A stretch of DNA of 64,000 nt from Aldersonia sp. NBC_00410 (GCF_026342035.1 NZ_JAPENM010000006.1:62001-126000), one strand, 5' to 3'. Positions 26,641 to 35,470 are shown, numbered from the stretch's first letter. The notes: generated by a model from the letters alone, not told the origin. Program-made: numbers and translations.

Positions 26641-26764
26641 CCCACATTGTGAACGGAAGATCCGTCGCGTTAGCCGGAGTGAACGGAATCGTTCACTCCG
26701 CTCAACGCAACAAATCTTCCATTCATGGAGGACCGGTGGGCGGGAGCCCGTGCCCACATTGTGA
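26641..26764. repeat. Nested hairpin element between CCCACATTGTGA direct repeats
   Basis: A 12-bp direct repeat (26641-26652 and 26753-26764) encloses a long imperfect palindrome at 26650-26725. The inner stem is 11 bp with a 4-nt loop (26675-26685 with 26690-26700). A middle arm pairs GCGTT with AACGC (26667-26671 with 26704-26708), and an outer stem pairs GGAAGAT with ATCTTCC (26655-26661 with 26714-26720). It fills the gap between two convergent genes and may end transcription from both sides. The direct repeats look like target or element ends, but no coding sequence is inside. Confidence 0.65.
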
Positions 26765-26775
26765 GATGGCGACGG

Positions 26776-27324
26776 TCAGCGGGCGTGGGCCAGGGCGATC
26801 AGGCGGTCGAGGGTTTCGGCCTCGGCACCGGCAGGCAGCTGGTCGATCGGCCACCAGCGCAGGTCGACCGACTCTTCGCTGCGCACGGCGATGGCATCGT
26901 CCGGTGCGCGGACCAGGAACTGCAGATCCAGGTGCCGCGTCGGTACGCCGAGCGAGCAGGTGATCGCATGGGTGTGCGCGGACAGCAGCCGCGGGTCGAT
27001 GCGCAGCCCGGACATCCCCGATTCCTCGGTGGCCTCGCGCAGCGCCGCGTCGGCGATCGTCTCGTCGCTCTCTTCGCAGTGCCCGCCGAGCTGAATCCAG
27101 CGGCCAACCCTCGGGTGCAGGGTCAGCAGCACGTTGCGACCGGATTCGTCGAGGACCAGCGCGGAGGCGGTGATGTGTCCGGGCACGTGCTCGCGCAGGC
27201 AGCCGCGCGGCGCGGAGCCGAGGAAGGCGAGCAGCGTTTGGCGCAGCGCCTCGTCACCGCGCTCGGCGGGCGCCCAGGCCTCGAGCACGTCGATGGACGA
27301 GGTGCGCAGGCTGTCCGCGCTCAC
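26776..27324 (-). CDS. Nudix hydrolase coupled to fbiB
   Basis: 182-residue Nudix-fold pyrophosphohydrolase. The Nudix-like box reads [20 protein letters not shown] followed by [13 protein letters not shown] is canonical, but the Gly-to-first-Glu interval is one residue longer than the standard 5. The GTG at 27324 overlaps the fbiB stop (GTGA), and upstream frame sequence is shadow, so this start is firm. Translational coupling to the F420 genes fbiA and fbiB suggests a related substrate, perhaps a nucleotide by-product or damaged cofactor, but nothing in the sequence names it. Confidence 0.85.
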   Translation of the reverse strand: MSADSLRTSSIDVLEAWAPAERGDEALRQTLLAFLGSAPRGCLREHVPGHITASALVLDESGRNVLLTLHPRVGRWIQLGGHCEESDETIADAALREATEESGMSGLRIDPRLLSAHTHAITCSLGVPTRHLDLQFLVRAPDDAIAVRSEESVDLRWWPIDQLPAGAEAETLDRLIALAHAR

Positions 27325-28664
27325 AGCTCCACCAGCCCGTCGCCCGGGTCGGCGACCGACCGCGGGGTGAGCTCCTCGGGCGGGTAGCCGATCGCCACCG
27401 CGCCGAGCGGCTGCCACTCGGCGCCGAGACCGAGCTCGGCGCGCACCACGTCGGCGGCGAAGATGGTCGAACCGATCCAGCAGCTGCCCACGCCCTTGGT
27501 GGCCAGCGACACCAGCAAGCCCTGCACCGCCGCGCCGACCGCCACGGTGAACATGGTCGACTCGGCGGCTTGCCGCGGCCGGTCGGGGTAGTCGTGTGCA
27601 CCATCCGGAACGCAGAACGGCAGGACCACCTCGGGGGCGTCGAAGAGGATGTCGCCCTTGGCGAGTCGGCGCTCGATCCGCTCGTCGGTGAGCCCGTCGC
27701 CGGCGAGGTCGCGGCGCCATTGATCGCGCATGGCACCGAGCAGCCGGTCGCGCACCTCGCGGTTGCGCAGCCAGACGAACCGAACCGGACGGGTGTGGTG
27801 CGGCGCGGGTGCGGTCAAAGCCTCGCCGACGGCGGCACGCAGCAACGTGGCAGGCACCGGTTCGGCGGCGAAGTGACGCACCGAGCGGCGCAGTAGCAGC
27901 GCCTCGCCGCGGCCGCGCTCGATCGCCTCCGCGGTGCCGAGCCAGAACAGGTCGTCCGCGCCACCGCGCAGCAGTGCCTTCGCGCTGGTGCCGTCGTCGT
28001 GCGGTTCGAGTCCGCGCACCACGGCGACCGGGACCCCGCGCAGCTTGCCTTTCACCAGATCACCCGCGGCGGCCAGTTCGTCGACGATTGCGACCTCGGT
28101 GACCTGCAGTTCGTTGCCCTGGCCGTCGACGGACCCGGCGTAGCCGTGCAGTACCGCGATCCCGGCCGAGCCGATCGCGGCGTCGGTCTGCCCGTTGCGC
28201 CACGCTCGGCCCATCGTGTCGGTGACGACGACGGCGACGCGGACACCGAGCAGTTCGCGCAGTCGGTTGCGCAGCAGCGCGGCGCTCGCGTCGGGGTCGA
28301 CGGGCAGGAGCGCCAGTTCGGCGGAATCGACGTTCGAGCCGTCGACACCCGAAGCGGCCTGCACGATGCCGAGCCGGTTCTCGGTGATCAGCGTGCGGCC
28401 TTTGCGCGCGAGCACACGCACTGCTTCGTCGTCGATCAGGCGGCGCCGTGCGGCGTCGCGCTCGTCCGGGTCGGTCGGCGCCGCGACGATGCGGCCCTCC
28501 GCCTTGGACATGATCTTGCTTGTGACCACCAGCACGTCGCCATCGGCCAGCCACGGCGCCTGCCGCGCAAGGTGTTCGGCGACGTCGTCGCCCGGGCGGA
28601 ATTCGGGCAGACCCTCGACGGGGAGGATCTGCAGCCCCGCCGGTGCAGCATGGTCCGGTGTCAC
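27321..28664 (-). CDS. fbiB: Coenzyme F420:L-glutamate ligase with C-terminal nitroreductase-like domain
   Basis: Bifunctional enzyme of F420 synthesis, 447 residues. The N-terminal CofE-like ligase adds the gamma-linked glutamates: [71 protein letters not shown]. The C-terminal domain from about residue 245 is an FMN-binding nitroreductase fold ([40 protein letters not shown]) that reduces the dehydro-F420 intermediate in mycobacteria. The GTG start overlaps the fbiA stop (GTGA) and the stop overlaps the Nudix gene. It is equivalent to Rv3262. Confidence 0.95.
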   Translation of the reverse strand: MTPDHAAPAGLQILPVEGLPEFRPGDDVAEHLARQAPWLADGDVLVVTSKIMSKAEGRIVAAPTDPDERDAARRRLIDDEAVRVLARKGRTLITENRLGIVQAASGVDGSNVDSAELALLPVDPDASAALLRNRLRELLGVRVAVVVTDTMGRAWRNGQTDAAIGSAGIAVLHGYAGSVDGQGNELQVTEVAIVDELAAAGDLVKGKLRGVPVAVVRGLEPHDDGTSAKALLRGGADDLFWLGTAEAIERGRGEALLLRRSVRHFAAEPVPATLLRAAVGEALTAPAPHHTRPVRFVWLRNREVRDRLLGAMRDQWRRDLAGDGLTDERIERRLAKGDILFDAPEVVLPFCVPDGAHDYPDRPRQAAESTMFTVAVGAAVQGLLVSLATKGVGSCWIGSTIFAADVVRAELGLGAEWQPLGAVAIGYPPEELTPRSVADPGDGLVEL

Positions 28665-29656
28665 AGCTGCACTCCGCCGAGAGCGATTGCGGTGCGCGCC
28701 ATCTCGGCGGTGGTCGTCGGGTTGGTCATCAGTAACGGAACACTGCGCACCTCGATACCGGGTACATGGGCGGTATCGGTCGAGTGCACCAGCCAGCCGT
28801 CCAGGATGCCGTTCCCGCTGCGCGCGCCGTAGTGGGCGGCGATGGCTTCGGCGGTCGTCGGCACCCCGATCACGGACAGGCACTCGTCGGCCATTCCGCG
28901 CAACGGTTTTCCGTCGATCACCGGCGACAGGCCGATTACTTTCGCGGAGGTGGTCCGTAGCGCGCCGCGAATTCCGGGCACCGCGAGAATTGCCCCGATA
29001 CTCACCACCGGGTTCGACGGTGCGAGCAAAATCACATCAGCCGATTCGAGCGATTCGGACACACCGGGCCCCGGTTTGGCTTGGTCGGCGCCCACATTGG
29101 CGAAGCTGTGCGTCTCGATATTCGCGCGGTAACGGACCCACCACTCCTGAAAATGAATGGCGCGCCGGTCCCCGGTTTCGGGATCGGTGACAACGACGTG
29201 GGTCTCGCTGCGGTCGTCGGTCACCGGCAGCAGGCGTACTCCCGGTTGCCACCGGTTGCACAGTGCTTCGGTGACGGCGGACAGGGGGTAGCCGGTGCGT
29301 AGCATCTGGCTGCGGATGAGGTGCGTGGCGATGTCGCGGTCACCGAGCCCGAACCAGTCGGGCATCGCCTTGTAGGCGCTCAATTCCTCTTTGGCGTGCC
29401 ATGTTTCGCCGATGTGACCCCAGCCGCGCTCGGGATCGATGCCGCCACCGAGGGTGTACATACACGTGTCGAGGTCCGGGCAGATGCGCAATCCGTGCAT
29501 CCAGACGTCGTCGCCCACGTTGACGATCGCGGTGATTTCGCCGCGCCCGTCGAGGAGTTCGCGCACGCCCTGAAGGAACCGAGCGCCACCCACTCCGCCG
29601 ACCAGAACGACGATGCGGGGCCCGGCATTTTCCGCCTTTGTGCTCACTTCACTCAC
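28661..29656 (-). CDS. fbiA: Phospho-lactyl/enolpyruvyl transferase of F420 synthesis
   Basis: Transfers the activated three-carbon phosphate unit from a GDP-linked donor to Fo, giving (dehydro-)F420-0. 331 residues. The N-terminus [20 protein letters not shown], the [20 protein letters not shown] segment and [20 protein letters not shown] are characteristic of the CofD/FbiA family. The GTG at 29656 follows a TAGGCT hexamer by 8 nt with no Shine-Dalgarno, suggesting a leaderless mRNA; a GTG at 29647 is an alternative. It heads the operon fbiA-fbiB-Nudix, divergent from whiB2. Confidence 0.95.
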   Translation of the reverse strand: MSEVSTKAENAGPRIVVLVGGVGGARFLQGVRELLDGRGEITAIVNVGDDVWMHGLRICPDLDTCMYTLGGGIDPERGWGHIGETWHAKEELSAYKAMPDWFGLGDRDIATHLIRSQMLRTGYPLSAVTEALCNRWQPGVRLLPVTDDRSETHVVVTDPETGDRRAIHFQEWWVRYRANIETHSFANVGADQAKPGPGVSESLESADVILLAPSNPVVSIGAILAVPGIRGALRTTSAKVIGLSPVIDGKPLRGMADECLSVIGVPTTAEAIAAHYGARSGNGILDGWLVHSTDTAHVPGIEVRSVPLLMTNPTTTAEMARTAIALGGVQL

Positions 29657-29664
29657 GACCGAAC

Positions 29665-29670
29665 AGCCTA
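29665..29670 (-). promoter_or_regulatory. -10 element for fbiA, likely leaderless
   Basis: TAGGCT on the minus strand ends 8 nt before the fbiA GTG. The short distance and missing ribosome site point to a leaderless transcript. Confidence 0.5.
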
Positions 29671-29750
29671 GGCGTGCAATTCTGGGAGTTGGTCACCGGT
29701 CCAGAAAAGAGCCAAAAAGATTTGGATAGTAGTGGATTTCGGATGTCGAC

Positions 29751-29780
29751 TTGACCACCTGCGCGCCCGGCGTGTCTAAT
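29751..29780 (+). promoter_or_regulatory. Sigma-A-type promoter of whiB2
   Basis: TTGACC at 29751-29756 and TCTAAT at 29775-29780 are separated by 18 nt; each matches the housekeeping consensus at 5 of 6 positions. This is the most complete -35/-10 pair I found for a housekeeping-type sigma factor in the window. The transcript would carry a leader of about 180 nt. Confidence 0.55.
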
Positions 29781-29966
29781 CACAGCTATGTCATTCCACT
29801 CACGCAGGACGAGTGTTCCTGCGGTGGCGAGTGATTCGAATGGGTGTTCGATATCGTGCACCTGGCCGCGTTCCGTTCGGAAGGCAACAGACAGCAATCC
29901 TCGTACGCGCCAATTCGGCGCGGTGGACCAAGCACTTCTGCGCTATCGAAGTTGAGGAGGCGGAGC

Positions 29967-30353
29967 ATGGCCGGCTTGCACGACGAGTACGAAACTCTCG
30001 AGCGCGTGTCCGACGAACCGCACACCGATTCCGTAGCGGGCGCAGCGTATGGCGTCTGTGACGACGAGGCAGCCGGGGATCGTCCCCGACTCAGCCTGGT
30101 GGTCAACGGTTTCGAAGAAATGTTCGATTCGGTCGAAGAGCAATGGCAAGAGCGCGCCCTGTGCGCGCAGACCGATCCCGAGGCGTTCTTTCCCGAAAAG
30201 GGCGGCTCCACCCGCGAGGCCAAGCGCATCTGCCTGGGCTGCGAAGTCAAGGACGAGTGCCTGGATTACGCGCTCGCGCACGACGAGCGATTCGGCATCT
30301 GGGGCGGGTTGTCCGAGCGGGAGCGGCGTCGCCTCAAGCGCGGCATCATCTGA
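29967..30353 (+). CDS. whiB2: WhiB-family iron-sulfur regulator
   Basis: Small [4Fe-4S] transcription factor needed for septation in mycobacteria (WhmD/WhiB2). 128 residues. The C-terminal 75 residues contain the four cluster cysteines (ALCAQTDPEAFFPEKGGSTR, then ICLGCEVKDECLDYA), the GIWGG turn and the basic tail SERERRRLKRGII. The ATG at 29967 has AGGAGG 7 nt upstream; a shorter form starting at an internal ATG (MFDSVEEQ) would be closer to the mycobacterial length. The first 50 residues are acidic and unconserved. It is divergent from fbiA, as in Rv3260c-Rv3261. Confidence 0.95.
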   Translation: MAGLHDEYETLERVSDEPHTDSVAGAAYGVCDDEAAGDRPRLSLVVNGFEEMFDSVEEQWQERALCAQTDPEAFFPEKGGSTREAKRICLGCEVKDECLDYALAHDERFGIWGGLSERERRRLKRGII

Positions 30354-30419
30354 GCCGCACCGGGATCCGGTAGCGCAGCCAGTAGGCCGTGCGATCGGGC
30401 CGGATCCTCGGCCGTGCGT

Positions 30420-30911
30420 TCAGGCCGGATCCTCGGGTGGCTCCGGGTCGATGACGTCCGGGTCGACACCAAGGTATGTCGCGACTTGTTGCACGAGTAC
30501 TTCGTGCAACAAGTCGACGAGATCGTCGGGATCCTTGGCGCGCATCTCGATCGGTCGGCGGAACAGTACGACGCGAGCGCGCGTCGCCTCCCCACGCCGG
30601 TCAACGCCGGCCGGAATGAGCCGAGACAGCGGCACCGGCCCGTCCGCGACCACCTCGTCCGGCCAGGTGACCGACTCCGGATCGAGCGGGCGGATCTTGG
30701 GCACCTCGTCGACCGCGATATCGAGCTTCGTCAGCCGTTCGTGCCAGTCCGCATCCACCGGGGCGAATGCCTCGAGCACCAGCAGATCGAACTTCTCGCC
30801 GCGGGTCCGCCACGCCGGTACCGAACGCGGCAGCACCGGGCCACGCAGGCCCCGCCCGCGCCGGGTCGCCGAACGGGCCGTGACGGGGCGACGGTTGCGC
30901 GCGCGTGCCAT
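30420..30911 (-). CDS. Metallopeptidase family protein (Rv3259-like)
   Basis: 163-residue protein of the small zincin-like family conserved next to whiB2. The N-terminal 30 residues are Arg-rich. The core FDLLVLEAFAPVDADWHERL, then LDIAVDEVPKI and the helix LVDLLHEVLVQQVATYLGVD, fit the family; its HE pair lies in a HEVLVQQ context rather than a full HExxH, so the third metal ligand and activity are unclear. A TACGCT hexamer 7 nt before the ATG suggests leaderless expression. It converges on whiB2 with a 66-bp gap. Confidence 0.8.
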   Translation of the reverse strand: MARARNRRPVTARSATRRGRGLRGPVLPRSVPAWRTRGEKFDLLVLEAFAPVDADWHERLTKLDIAVDEVPKIRPLDPESVTWPDEVVADGPVPLSRLIPAGVDRRGEATRARVVLFRRPIEMRAKDPDDLVDLLHEVLVQQVATYLGVDPDVIDPEPPEDPA

Positions 30912-30918
30912 GTTCAGC

Positions 30919-30924
30919 AGCGTA
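30919..30924 (-). promoter_or_regulatory. -10 element for the Rv3259-like gene, likely leaderless
   Basis: TACGCT on the minus strand lies 7 nt before the ATG at 30911, with no ribosome binding site between them. Confidence 0.5.
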
Positions 30925-31048
30925 GAACCTCACGCCCTTTGGATCGATTCGAGGTGGCCGCCGGGTCCATGCCCGCAGCGGCGGATTTCGAGACCGGATC
31001 GTGGCTCGACTCCGGTGTGTCCGAATAGGTCCGGGGTACTCGTCGGGC

Positions 31049-31054
31049 TACGCT
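31049..31054 (+). promoter_or_regulatory. -10 element for the DUF3499 gene, likely leaderless
   Basis: TACGCT lies 7 nt before the GTG at 31062. It is the same hexamer and spacing as on the opposite strand for the divergent Rv3259-like gene. Confidence 0.5.
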
Positions 31055-31061
31055 CCACTCC

Positions 31062-31460
31062 GTGAGAGCGTCGCGTCGCTGCTGCAGACCAGGGTGCAAG
31101 AACCCCGCCGTTGCCACGCTGACCTACGTCTATTCGGACTCGACCGCGGTGGTCGGACCGCTCGCCACCGTCGATGAGCCGCATTCGTGGGATCTGTGTG
31201 AATTGCACGGTTCGCGCATCACCGCGCCCAAGGGCTGGGAGATGGTTCGGCACGAGGGCGCTTTCGCGTCCCGCTCACCCGACGAGGACGACCTGACCGC
31301 ACTTGCCGAGGCGGTGCGCGAAGCCGGCCGGCCGGATCGCGGTGACCCCGCGCCGCGCGGCTACTCCGACTACGGTCTGCCGCCCGCCACGCCCGCACAA
31401 CCCGCGCCGCGCACGGGTCGACGCGGGCATCTGCGGGTGCTGCCGGACCCGCCGGACTGA
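31062..31460 (+). CDS. DUF3499 family protein
   Basis: 132-residue actinobacterial protein of unknown function, equivalent to Rv3258c. The N-terminus RCCRPGCKNPAVATLTYVYS and the later WDLCELHGSRITAPKGWEMV place Cys and His residues as in a zinc-ribbon-like fold. The C-terminal 40 residues are Pro/Arg-rich and probably disordered. It is divergent from the Rv3259-like gene and lies upstream of pmmA, with which it is conserved in order. Confidence 0.85.
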   Translation: MRASRRCCRPGCKNPAVATLTYVYSDSTAVVGPLATVDEPHSWDLCELHGSRITAPKGWEMVRHEGAFASRSPDEDDLTALAEAVREAGRPDRGDPAPRGYSDYGLPPATPAQPAPRTGRRGHLRVLPDPPD

Positions 31461-31531
31461 CCGTTCGGCGCCGGCCATGCTCGTGCCCGAACCCATGTCG
31501 GCATGGTGTCGGACCGGTGCAACCGGGGCAT

Positions 31532-31537
31532 TAGGGT
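31532..31537 (+). promoter_or_regulatory. -10 element for pmmA, likely leaderless
   Basis: TAGGGT lies 7 nt before the pmmA ATG with no Shine-Dalgarno sequence, so translation may begin at the 5' end of the mRNA. Confidence 0.5.
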
Positions 31538-31544
31538 GTCTTTC

Positions 31545-32966
31545 ATGACAGGGGCTCGTTCCGCCGAACTCGTGGCCGCAGTGATCAAGGCATACGACGT
31601 GCGCGGTGTGGTGGGGGATCAACTCGATACGGAATTCGTGCGTGACGTCGGCGCATCGTTCGCGCGCCTGGTGCGCGACGGCTCCGCAGGCTTCGCGCCT
31701 GGCTCCGATGGGCGCTCCGCAGGCTTCGCGCCTGCAAAGCGAATCGCCGTCGGCCGGGACATGCGCGATTCTTCGCCGGCACTGTCGCACGCGTTCGCCG
31801 AAGGAGTCACCGCGCAGGGACTCGACGTCGTCGACATCGGCCTGGCCTCCACCGACCAGCTCTACTTCGCGGCGGGCTTCCTCGACTGCCCCGGCGCGAT
31901 GTTCACTGCGAGCCACAATCCGGCCCGCTACAACGGAATCAAGCTGTGCCGGGCGGGCGCGAAGCCCGTCGGGCAGGAAACCGGGCTGGCCACGATCGCC
32001 CGGGAAGTCACCGACGGGGTACCCCCCTTCGACGGCCCGGCCGGGCAGATCACCCAGCTCGATGTGCTCGACGACTACGCCACCTATCTGCGCAGTCTCG
32101 TCGATACCAGCGGCATGCGTCCGCTGCGAATCGCTGTCGACGCGGGCAACGGCATGGGGGGACACACCGCGCCCGCTGTGTTCGGCCCGCTCCCGGTCAC
32201 TGTCGAGCCGCTCTATTTCGAACTCGACGGCACGTTTCCCAATCACGAGGCCAACCCGCTCGATCCGAAGAACCTCGTGGATTTGCAGAAGTTCGTCCGC
32301 GATACCGGCGCCGACATCGGGCTCGCCTTCGACGGCGATGCCGACCGATGTTTCGTTGTGGACGAGCGCGGTGAGCCCGTGTCACCGTCGGCAATCGCGG
32401 CTTTGGTCGCCGAGCGCGAACTCGCGCGCGAGACCGGCGCCACGATCATCCACAACCTGATCACCTCACGCGCGGTGCCGCAGTTGGTGACCGAACTCGG
32501 CGGGACGCCGCTACGTACCCGCGTCGGCCACTCGTTCATCAAGCAACAGATGGCCGAGACGGGCGCCATTTTCGGCGGCGAGCACTCTGCGCACTATTAC
32601 TTCAGGGATTTCTGGGGTGCCGACTCCGGCATGCTCGCCGCGTTGCACGTGCTCGCCGCGCTGTCCGCAACGGACCGGCCGCTGTCGCAGCTGACTGCGT
32701 CCTTCGAACGCTTCGCCGCCTCCGGTGAGATCAACTCGACGGTGTCCGACGCCCGCGCGCGCACACGTGCCGTGCTGGAGGCCTTTCGTGACCGCACGGT
32801 CGCGATCGACCGGCTCGACGGGGTGACGGTCGACCTCGGCCAGGACGCGTGGTTCAACCTGCGCGCCTCCAACACCGAGCCGCTGCTGCGGCTCAACGTC
32901 GAGGCGCGAACCACCGAGCAGGTGGACGCCCTGGTCGCGGAGATTTTGACCATCGTCCGCGGATAG
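31545..32966 (+). CDS. pmmA: Phosphomannomutase/phosphoglucomutase with in-frame repeat insertion
   Basis: Interconverts mannose-6-P and mannose-1-P, supplying the guanylyltransferase upstream. 473 residues. The phosphoserine loop TASHNPARYNGIK, the metal loop DGDADRCFVVDERG, the sugar-binding GGEHSAHYYFRDFWGADSG and the C-terminal phosphate loop RASNTEPLLRLNVEA are all present. Residues 46-63 hold a duplicated SAGFAP segment encoded by a 33-bp tandem unit with hairpin-forming repeats; it sits in a loop just before RIAVGRDMRDSSP and looks like an insertion relative to the usual family sequence. It is followed by the TobH-like and manA genes. Confidence 0.93.
   Translation: MTGARSAELVAAVIKAYDVRGVVGDQLDTEFVRDVGASFARLVRDGSAGFAPGSDGRSAGFAPAKRIAVGRDMRDSSPALSHAFAEGVTAQGLDVVDIGLASTDQLYFAAGFLDCPGAMFTASHNPARYNGIKLCRAGAKPVGQETGLATIAREVTDGVPPFDGPAGQITQLDVLDDYATYLRSLVDTSGMRPLRIAVDAGNGMGGHTAPAVFGPLPVTVEPLYFELDGTFPNHEANPLDPKNLVDLQKFVRDTGADIGLAFDGDADRCFVVDERGEPVSPSAIAALVAERELARETGATIIHNLITSRAVPQLVTELGGTPLRTRVGHSFIKQQMAETGAIFGGEHSAHYYFRDFWGADSGMLAALHVLAALSATDRPLSQLTASFERFAASGEINSTVSDARARTRAVLEAFRDRTVAIDRLDGVTVDLGQDAWFNLRASNTEPLLRLNVEARTTEQVDALVAEILTIVRG
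31681..31734 (+). repeat. In-frame palindromic repeat pair inside pmmA
   Basis: A 21-bp sequence at 31681-31701 is repeated exactly at 31714-31734, 33 bp apart (11 codons). Each copy contains CAGGC-N5-GCCTG, able to form a small hairpin. The frame is kept and each copy encodes SAGFAP. Confidence 0.8.
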
Positions 32967-33062
32967 CTGGGATAGTGGAGGAGTCCTCCGTCCCCGAGAA
33001 AATCCAGCCCGCCGATCCGGTGGAAGTCGCGTCAGTACCGAGTCGAAGGAAGGACGGTCCCG

Positions 33063-34223
33063 ATGACCGCATTCTCCGTGCTCGACCTCGATGACGCGGC
33101 ATCGCTGCAAGCCGCCGACACGGACGGCCGGCTGCGCGCCGCGGCACTCGGCGGCGCGCAGGTACGTTCGGTTGCCGCCGCCGTGCGGGAGGACGCGCTC
33201 GCCCGGCTCGCCGGCCTGCAGCCGCGCACGCTGCTGTTCGTCACCGCGCCCGGTCGTGCGACGCGAGCGGCCGCACTCGTGATCGCCGCACTCGGCGATG
33301 GCGCGGGGCTGCCGATCGTGCAGGTCGCTGCCACACCGCGCTGGGTCGGACCGCTCGATGTTGTGGTGGTCGCCGGCGACGACGCCGGCGATCCGCGGCT
33401 CGTCGACTCCGTCGCCCAGGCGCTGCGCCGCGGTGCCGAGGTGGTCGTTGCCGCCCCGGACGAGGGTCCATTGCGGGCTGCGGGAGCCGGCCGCGCCATC
33501 GTCTTGCCACCGCGGATGCAGGTGCTCGACCATCACGCGATGCTGCGCTATCTCGCGGTGTGCATCGCCGTCCTGGCCGCAGTCGACCGGACCGCGAGCG
33601 GCCGGGCGGTCCCCGATCTCGACCGGCTCGCCGATCTGCTCGATGCCGAAGCAATACGGGACCACCCGACGAACGAGGTGTTCCACAATCCGGCCAAGTC
33701 GCTGGCCGCGCGGATGCAGAACCGTCGCGTGGTGCTCGCCGGCGACGGCCCCGCCAGCAGTGAGGTCGCTCGGCACGGTGCGGAAGTGCTCCTGCGCGAA
33801 GCCGGAACCGCGGCGAGTGCCGCGAATCTGCCCGACGCTGTCGCGACCGCGGAATTCGGCCATGCCAAGTCGCACGCCGGTCCCGGGTACGACCCGTTCT
33901 TCCACGACGAGCAGATCGACGGGCCCGCCCTGCAGTCTCCGCTGCGGGTTTTCGTGTTGAGCACGGAAGCGAATCGGCGGGCGGTCGAGCTACGATTCGC
34001 CGCGCTGAGCGACGCCGAACTCGTGACCGCGGAACCGGAAGAGGCACCGGAGGCGGCGGGGGACGCGCCCGGCGGCGCCGGACCGGGACCTGGCAGAGTG
34101 ATCGAGCAATTGGCTGTATTGGCGGTCCGATTGGAGATGGCCGCCGCGTATCTGAGATTGATTTCCGGAGCCGGCGAATGGTCTATCGTGCCGGGAGCGG
34201 AGAACGAGGAGGAGTCCGTCTAG
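33063..34223 (+). CDS. SIS-domain-like sugar isomerase homologue (TobH family)
   Basis: 386-residue protein equivalent to Rv3256c, related to bifunctional phosphoglucose/phosphomannose isomerases. It begins FSVLDLDDAASLQAADTDGR, has a SIS-like Rossmann region (LLFVTAPGRATRAAALVIAA, PLDVVVVAGDDAGDP), the paired region EAIRDHPTNEVFHNPAKSLA, and a C-terminal VIEQLAVLAVRLEMAAAYLR. Its location between pmmA and manA suggests a mannose-phosphate role, but classical catalytic residues are not evident. Its stop shares a base with the manA GTG. Confidence 0.82.
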   Translation: MTAFSVLDLDDAASLQAADTDGRLRAAALGGAQVRSVAAAVREDALARLAGLQPRTLLFVTAPGRATRAAALVIAALGDGAGLPIVQVAATPRWVGPLDVVVVAGDDAGDPRLVDSVAQALRRGAEVVVAAPDEGPLRAAGAGRAIVLPPRMQVLDHHAMLRYLAVCIAVLAAVDRTASGRAVPDLDRLADLLDAEAIRDHPTNEVFHNPAKSLAARMQNRRVVLAGDGPASSEVARHGAEVLLREAGTAASAANLPDAVATAEFGHAKSHAGPGYDPFFHDEQIDGPALQSPLRVFVLSTEANRRAVELRFAALSDAELVTAEPEEAPEAAGDAPGGAGPGPGRVIEQLAVLAVRLEMAAAYLRLISGAGEWSIVPGAENEEESV

Positions 34224-35470
34224 TGCGCCTACTCGATGGTGCGCTGCGCTCCTACGCGTGGGGCTCGCGGACGGCGCTCGCCGAGCTGTGTGGTCGTCCG
34301 TCGCCGTCGGCGCATCCCGAAGCCGAGTTGTGGTTCGGTGCGCACCCGGCGGACCCGGCCTGGGTCTCCTGCGGCGAACGCAGGACCTCGTTGCTCGACC
34401 TGATCGCCGACGACCCCGAGGGCCAACTCGGTCCGAGCGTGGTTCCGCGGTTCGGGAAGCGGCTGCCGTTTCTGATCAAGCTGCTCGCCGCCGAGGAACC
34501 GTTGTCGTTGCAGGCCCATCCGAGTGCGGCGCAGGCCCGCGAGGGGTTCGAGCGGGAGAATCGTGCCCGCGTCCCGATGGACGCGCCGGTGCGCAATTAC
34601 AAGGACGAGAGTGCCAAGCCCGAGGTAGTGGTCGCGCTGGAGCCATTCGACGCGCTCGCCGGGTTCCGCGACCCGCACACGACGGTCGCGCTGCTGCGTG
34701 GGCTCGACGTGCGCGCACTCGACACCTACGTCGCGCTGCTCGACGGACAGCCGGACGCGTCCGGTTTGCGCGCGCTGTTCACCACCTGGATCACGCTTCC
34801 GCCGCCGGCACTCGCGTCGCTGCTCGACGATGTGCTCGACGGCTGCGTGCGGTATCTCTCCGGTGGCGATTCGCGATTCACGGCGGAAGTGCAGACTGCA
34901 CTCGAACTCGCCGCCGCGTACCCGAACGATGCGGGCGTGCTCGCATCGCTGCTCCTCAACCGGGTCCACTTGCGGCCGGGTGAGTCGATCCATCTCGCAG
35001 CCGGAAACCTGCATGCCTACCTGCACGGGGTCGCCGTCGAGGTGATGGCGAACTCGGACAACGTATTGCGCGGCGGTCTGACGCCCAAGCACGTGGACGT
35101 CCCGGAGTTGCTGCGCGTGCTCGACTTCGAGCCGACGCCGATGACGGCGTGCCGCAGCGTCCCCGCCGCGCAGGGGTGCGGCGGTCGCTACCTGGCCGAC
35201 GTCGACGAATTCGCGCTGACCTGCCTCGAATTGGACGATGCGCAGCCGGTTCGGATCCCCGCCGACGGCCTGCCCGCCATCATGGTCTGCACCTCAGGGG
35301 CGGTCGAACTCGCCTGGGCGGCCGATGCGCCGACCGACCCGGGCCGGGCCGGTGCCGGAGCGGTATGCCTCGACCGGGGTTCGGCGGCGTGGATCTCCGC
35401 GTCCGACCCGGACATCGTGGTGACTGCGCAGGTCGCACCGGCGCAGATCTTTCACGTGACAGTCGGCTAG
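34223..35470 (+). CDS. manA: Mannose-6-phosphate isomerase, class I
   Basis: Zinc enzyme converting fructose-6-P to mannose-6-P, the entry to GDP-mannose. 415 residues. Metal-site motifs are LSLQAHPSAAQAREGF (Gln and His), KPEVVVAL (Glu) and the late LAAGNLHAYLHGVAVEVMAN (His) with SDNVLRGGLTPKHVDVPEL. The GTG at 34223 overlaps the TobH-like stop by one base and has GAGGAGGAG upstream. With pmmA and the guanylyltransferase it completes a GDP-mannose pathway in this window. Confidence 0.95.
   Translation: MRLLDGALRSYAWGSRTALAELCGRPSPSAHPEAELWFGAHPADPAWVSCGERRTSLLDLIADDPEGQLGPSVVPRFGKRLPFLIKLLAAEEPLSLQAHPSAAQAREGFERENRARVPMDAPVRNYKDESAKPEVVVALEPFDALAGFRDPHTTVALLRGLDVRALDTYVALLDGQPDASGLRALFTTWITLPPPALASLLDDVLDGCVRYLSGGDSRFTAEVQTALELAAAYPNDAGVLASLLLNRVHLRPGESIHLAAGNLHAYLHGVAVEVMANSDNVLRGGLTPKHVDVPELLRVLDFEPTPMTACRSVPAAQGCGGRYLADVDEFALTCLELDDAQPVRIPADGLPAIMVCTSGAVELAWAADAPTDPGRAGAGAVCLDRGSAAWISASDPDIVVTAQVAPAQIFHVTVG

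Larger units (their letters stand above)
29657..29966. other. 310-bp intergenic region between fbiA and whiB2
   Basis: Divergent regulatory region with no supported gene. On the minus side it holds the fbiA -10 hexamer at 29665-29670. On the plus side it holds a near-consensus promoter at 29751-29780, which would give whiB2 a leader of about 180 nt. The leader contains a short out-of-frame reading frame but no gene I can support. A GAGGAGG ribosome site lies just before whiB2. Confidence 0.6.

Noticed and set aside
30390-30440. Repeat GGCCGGATCCTCGG after whiB2
   Set aside because: Two nearby GC-rich copies, one inside the end of a gene; too short and too common in composition to call an element.
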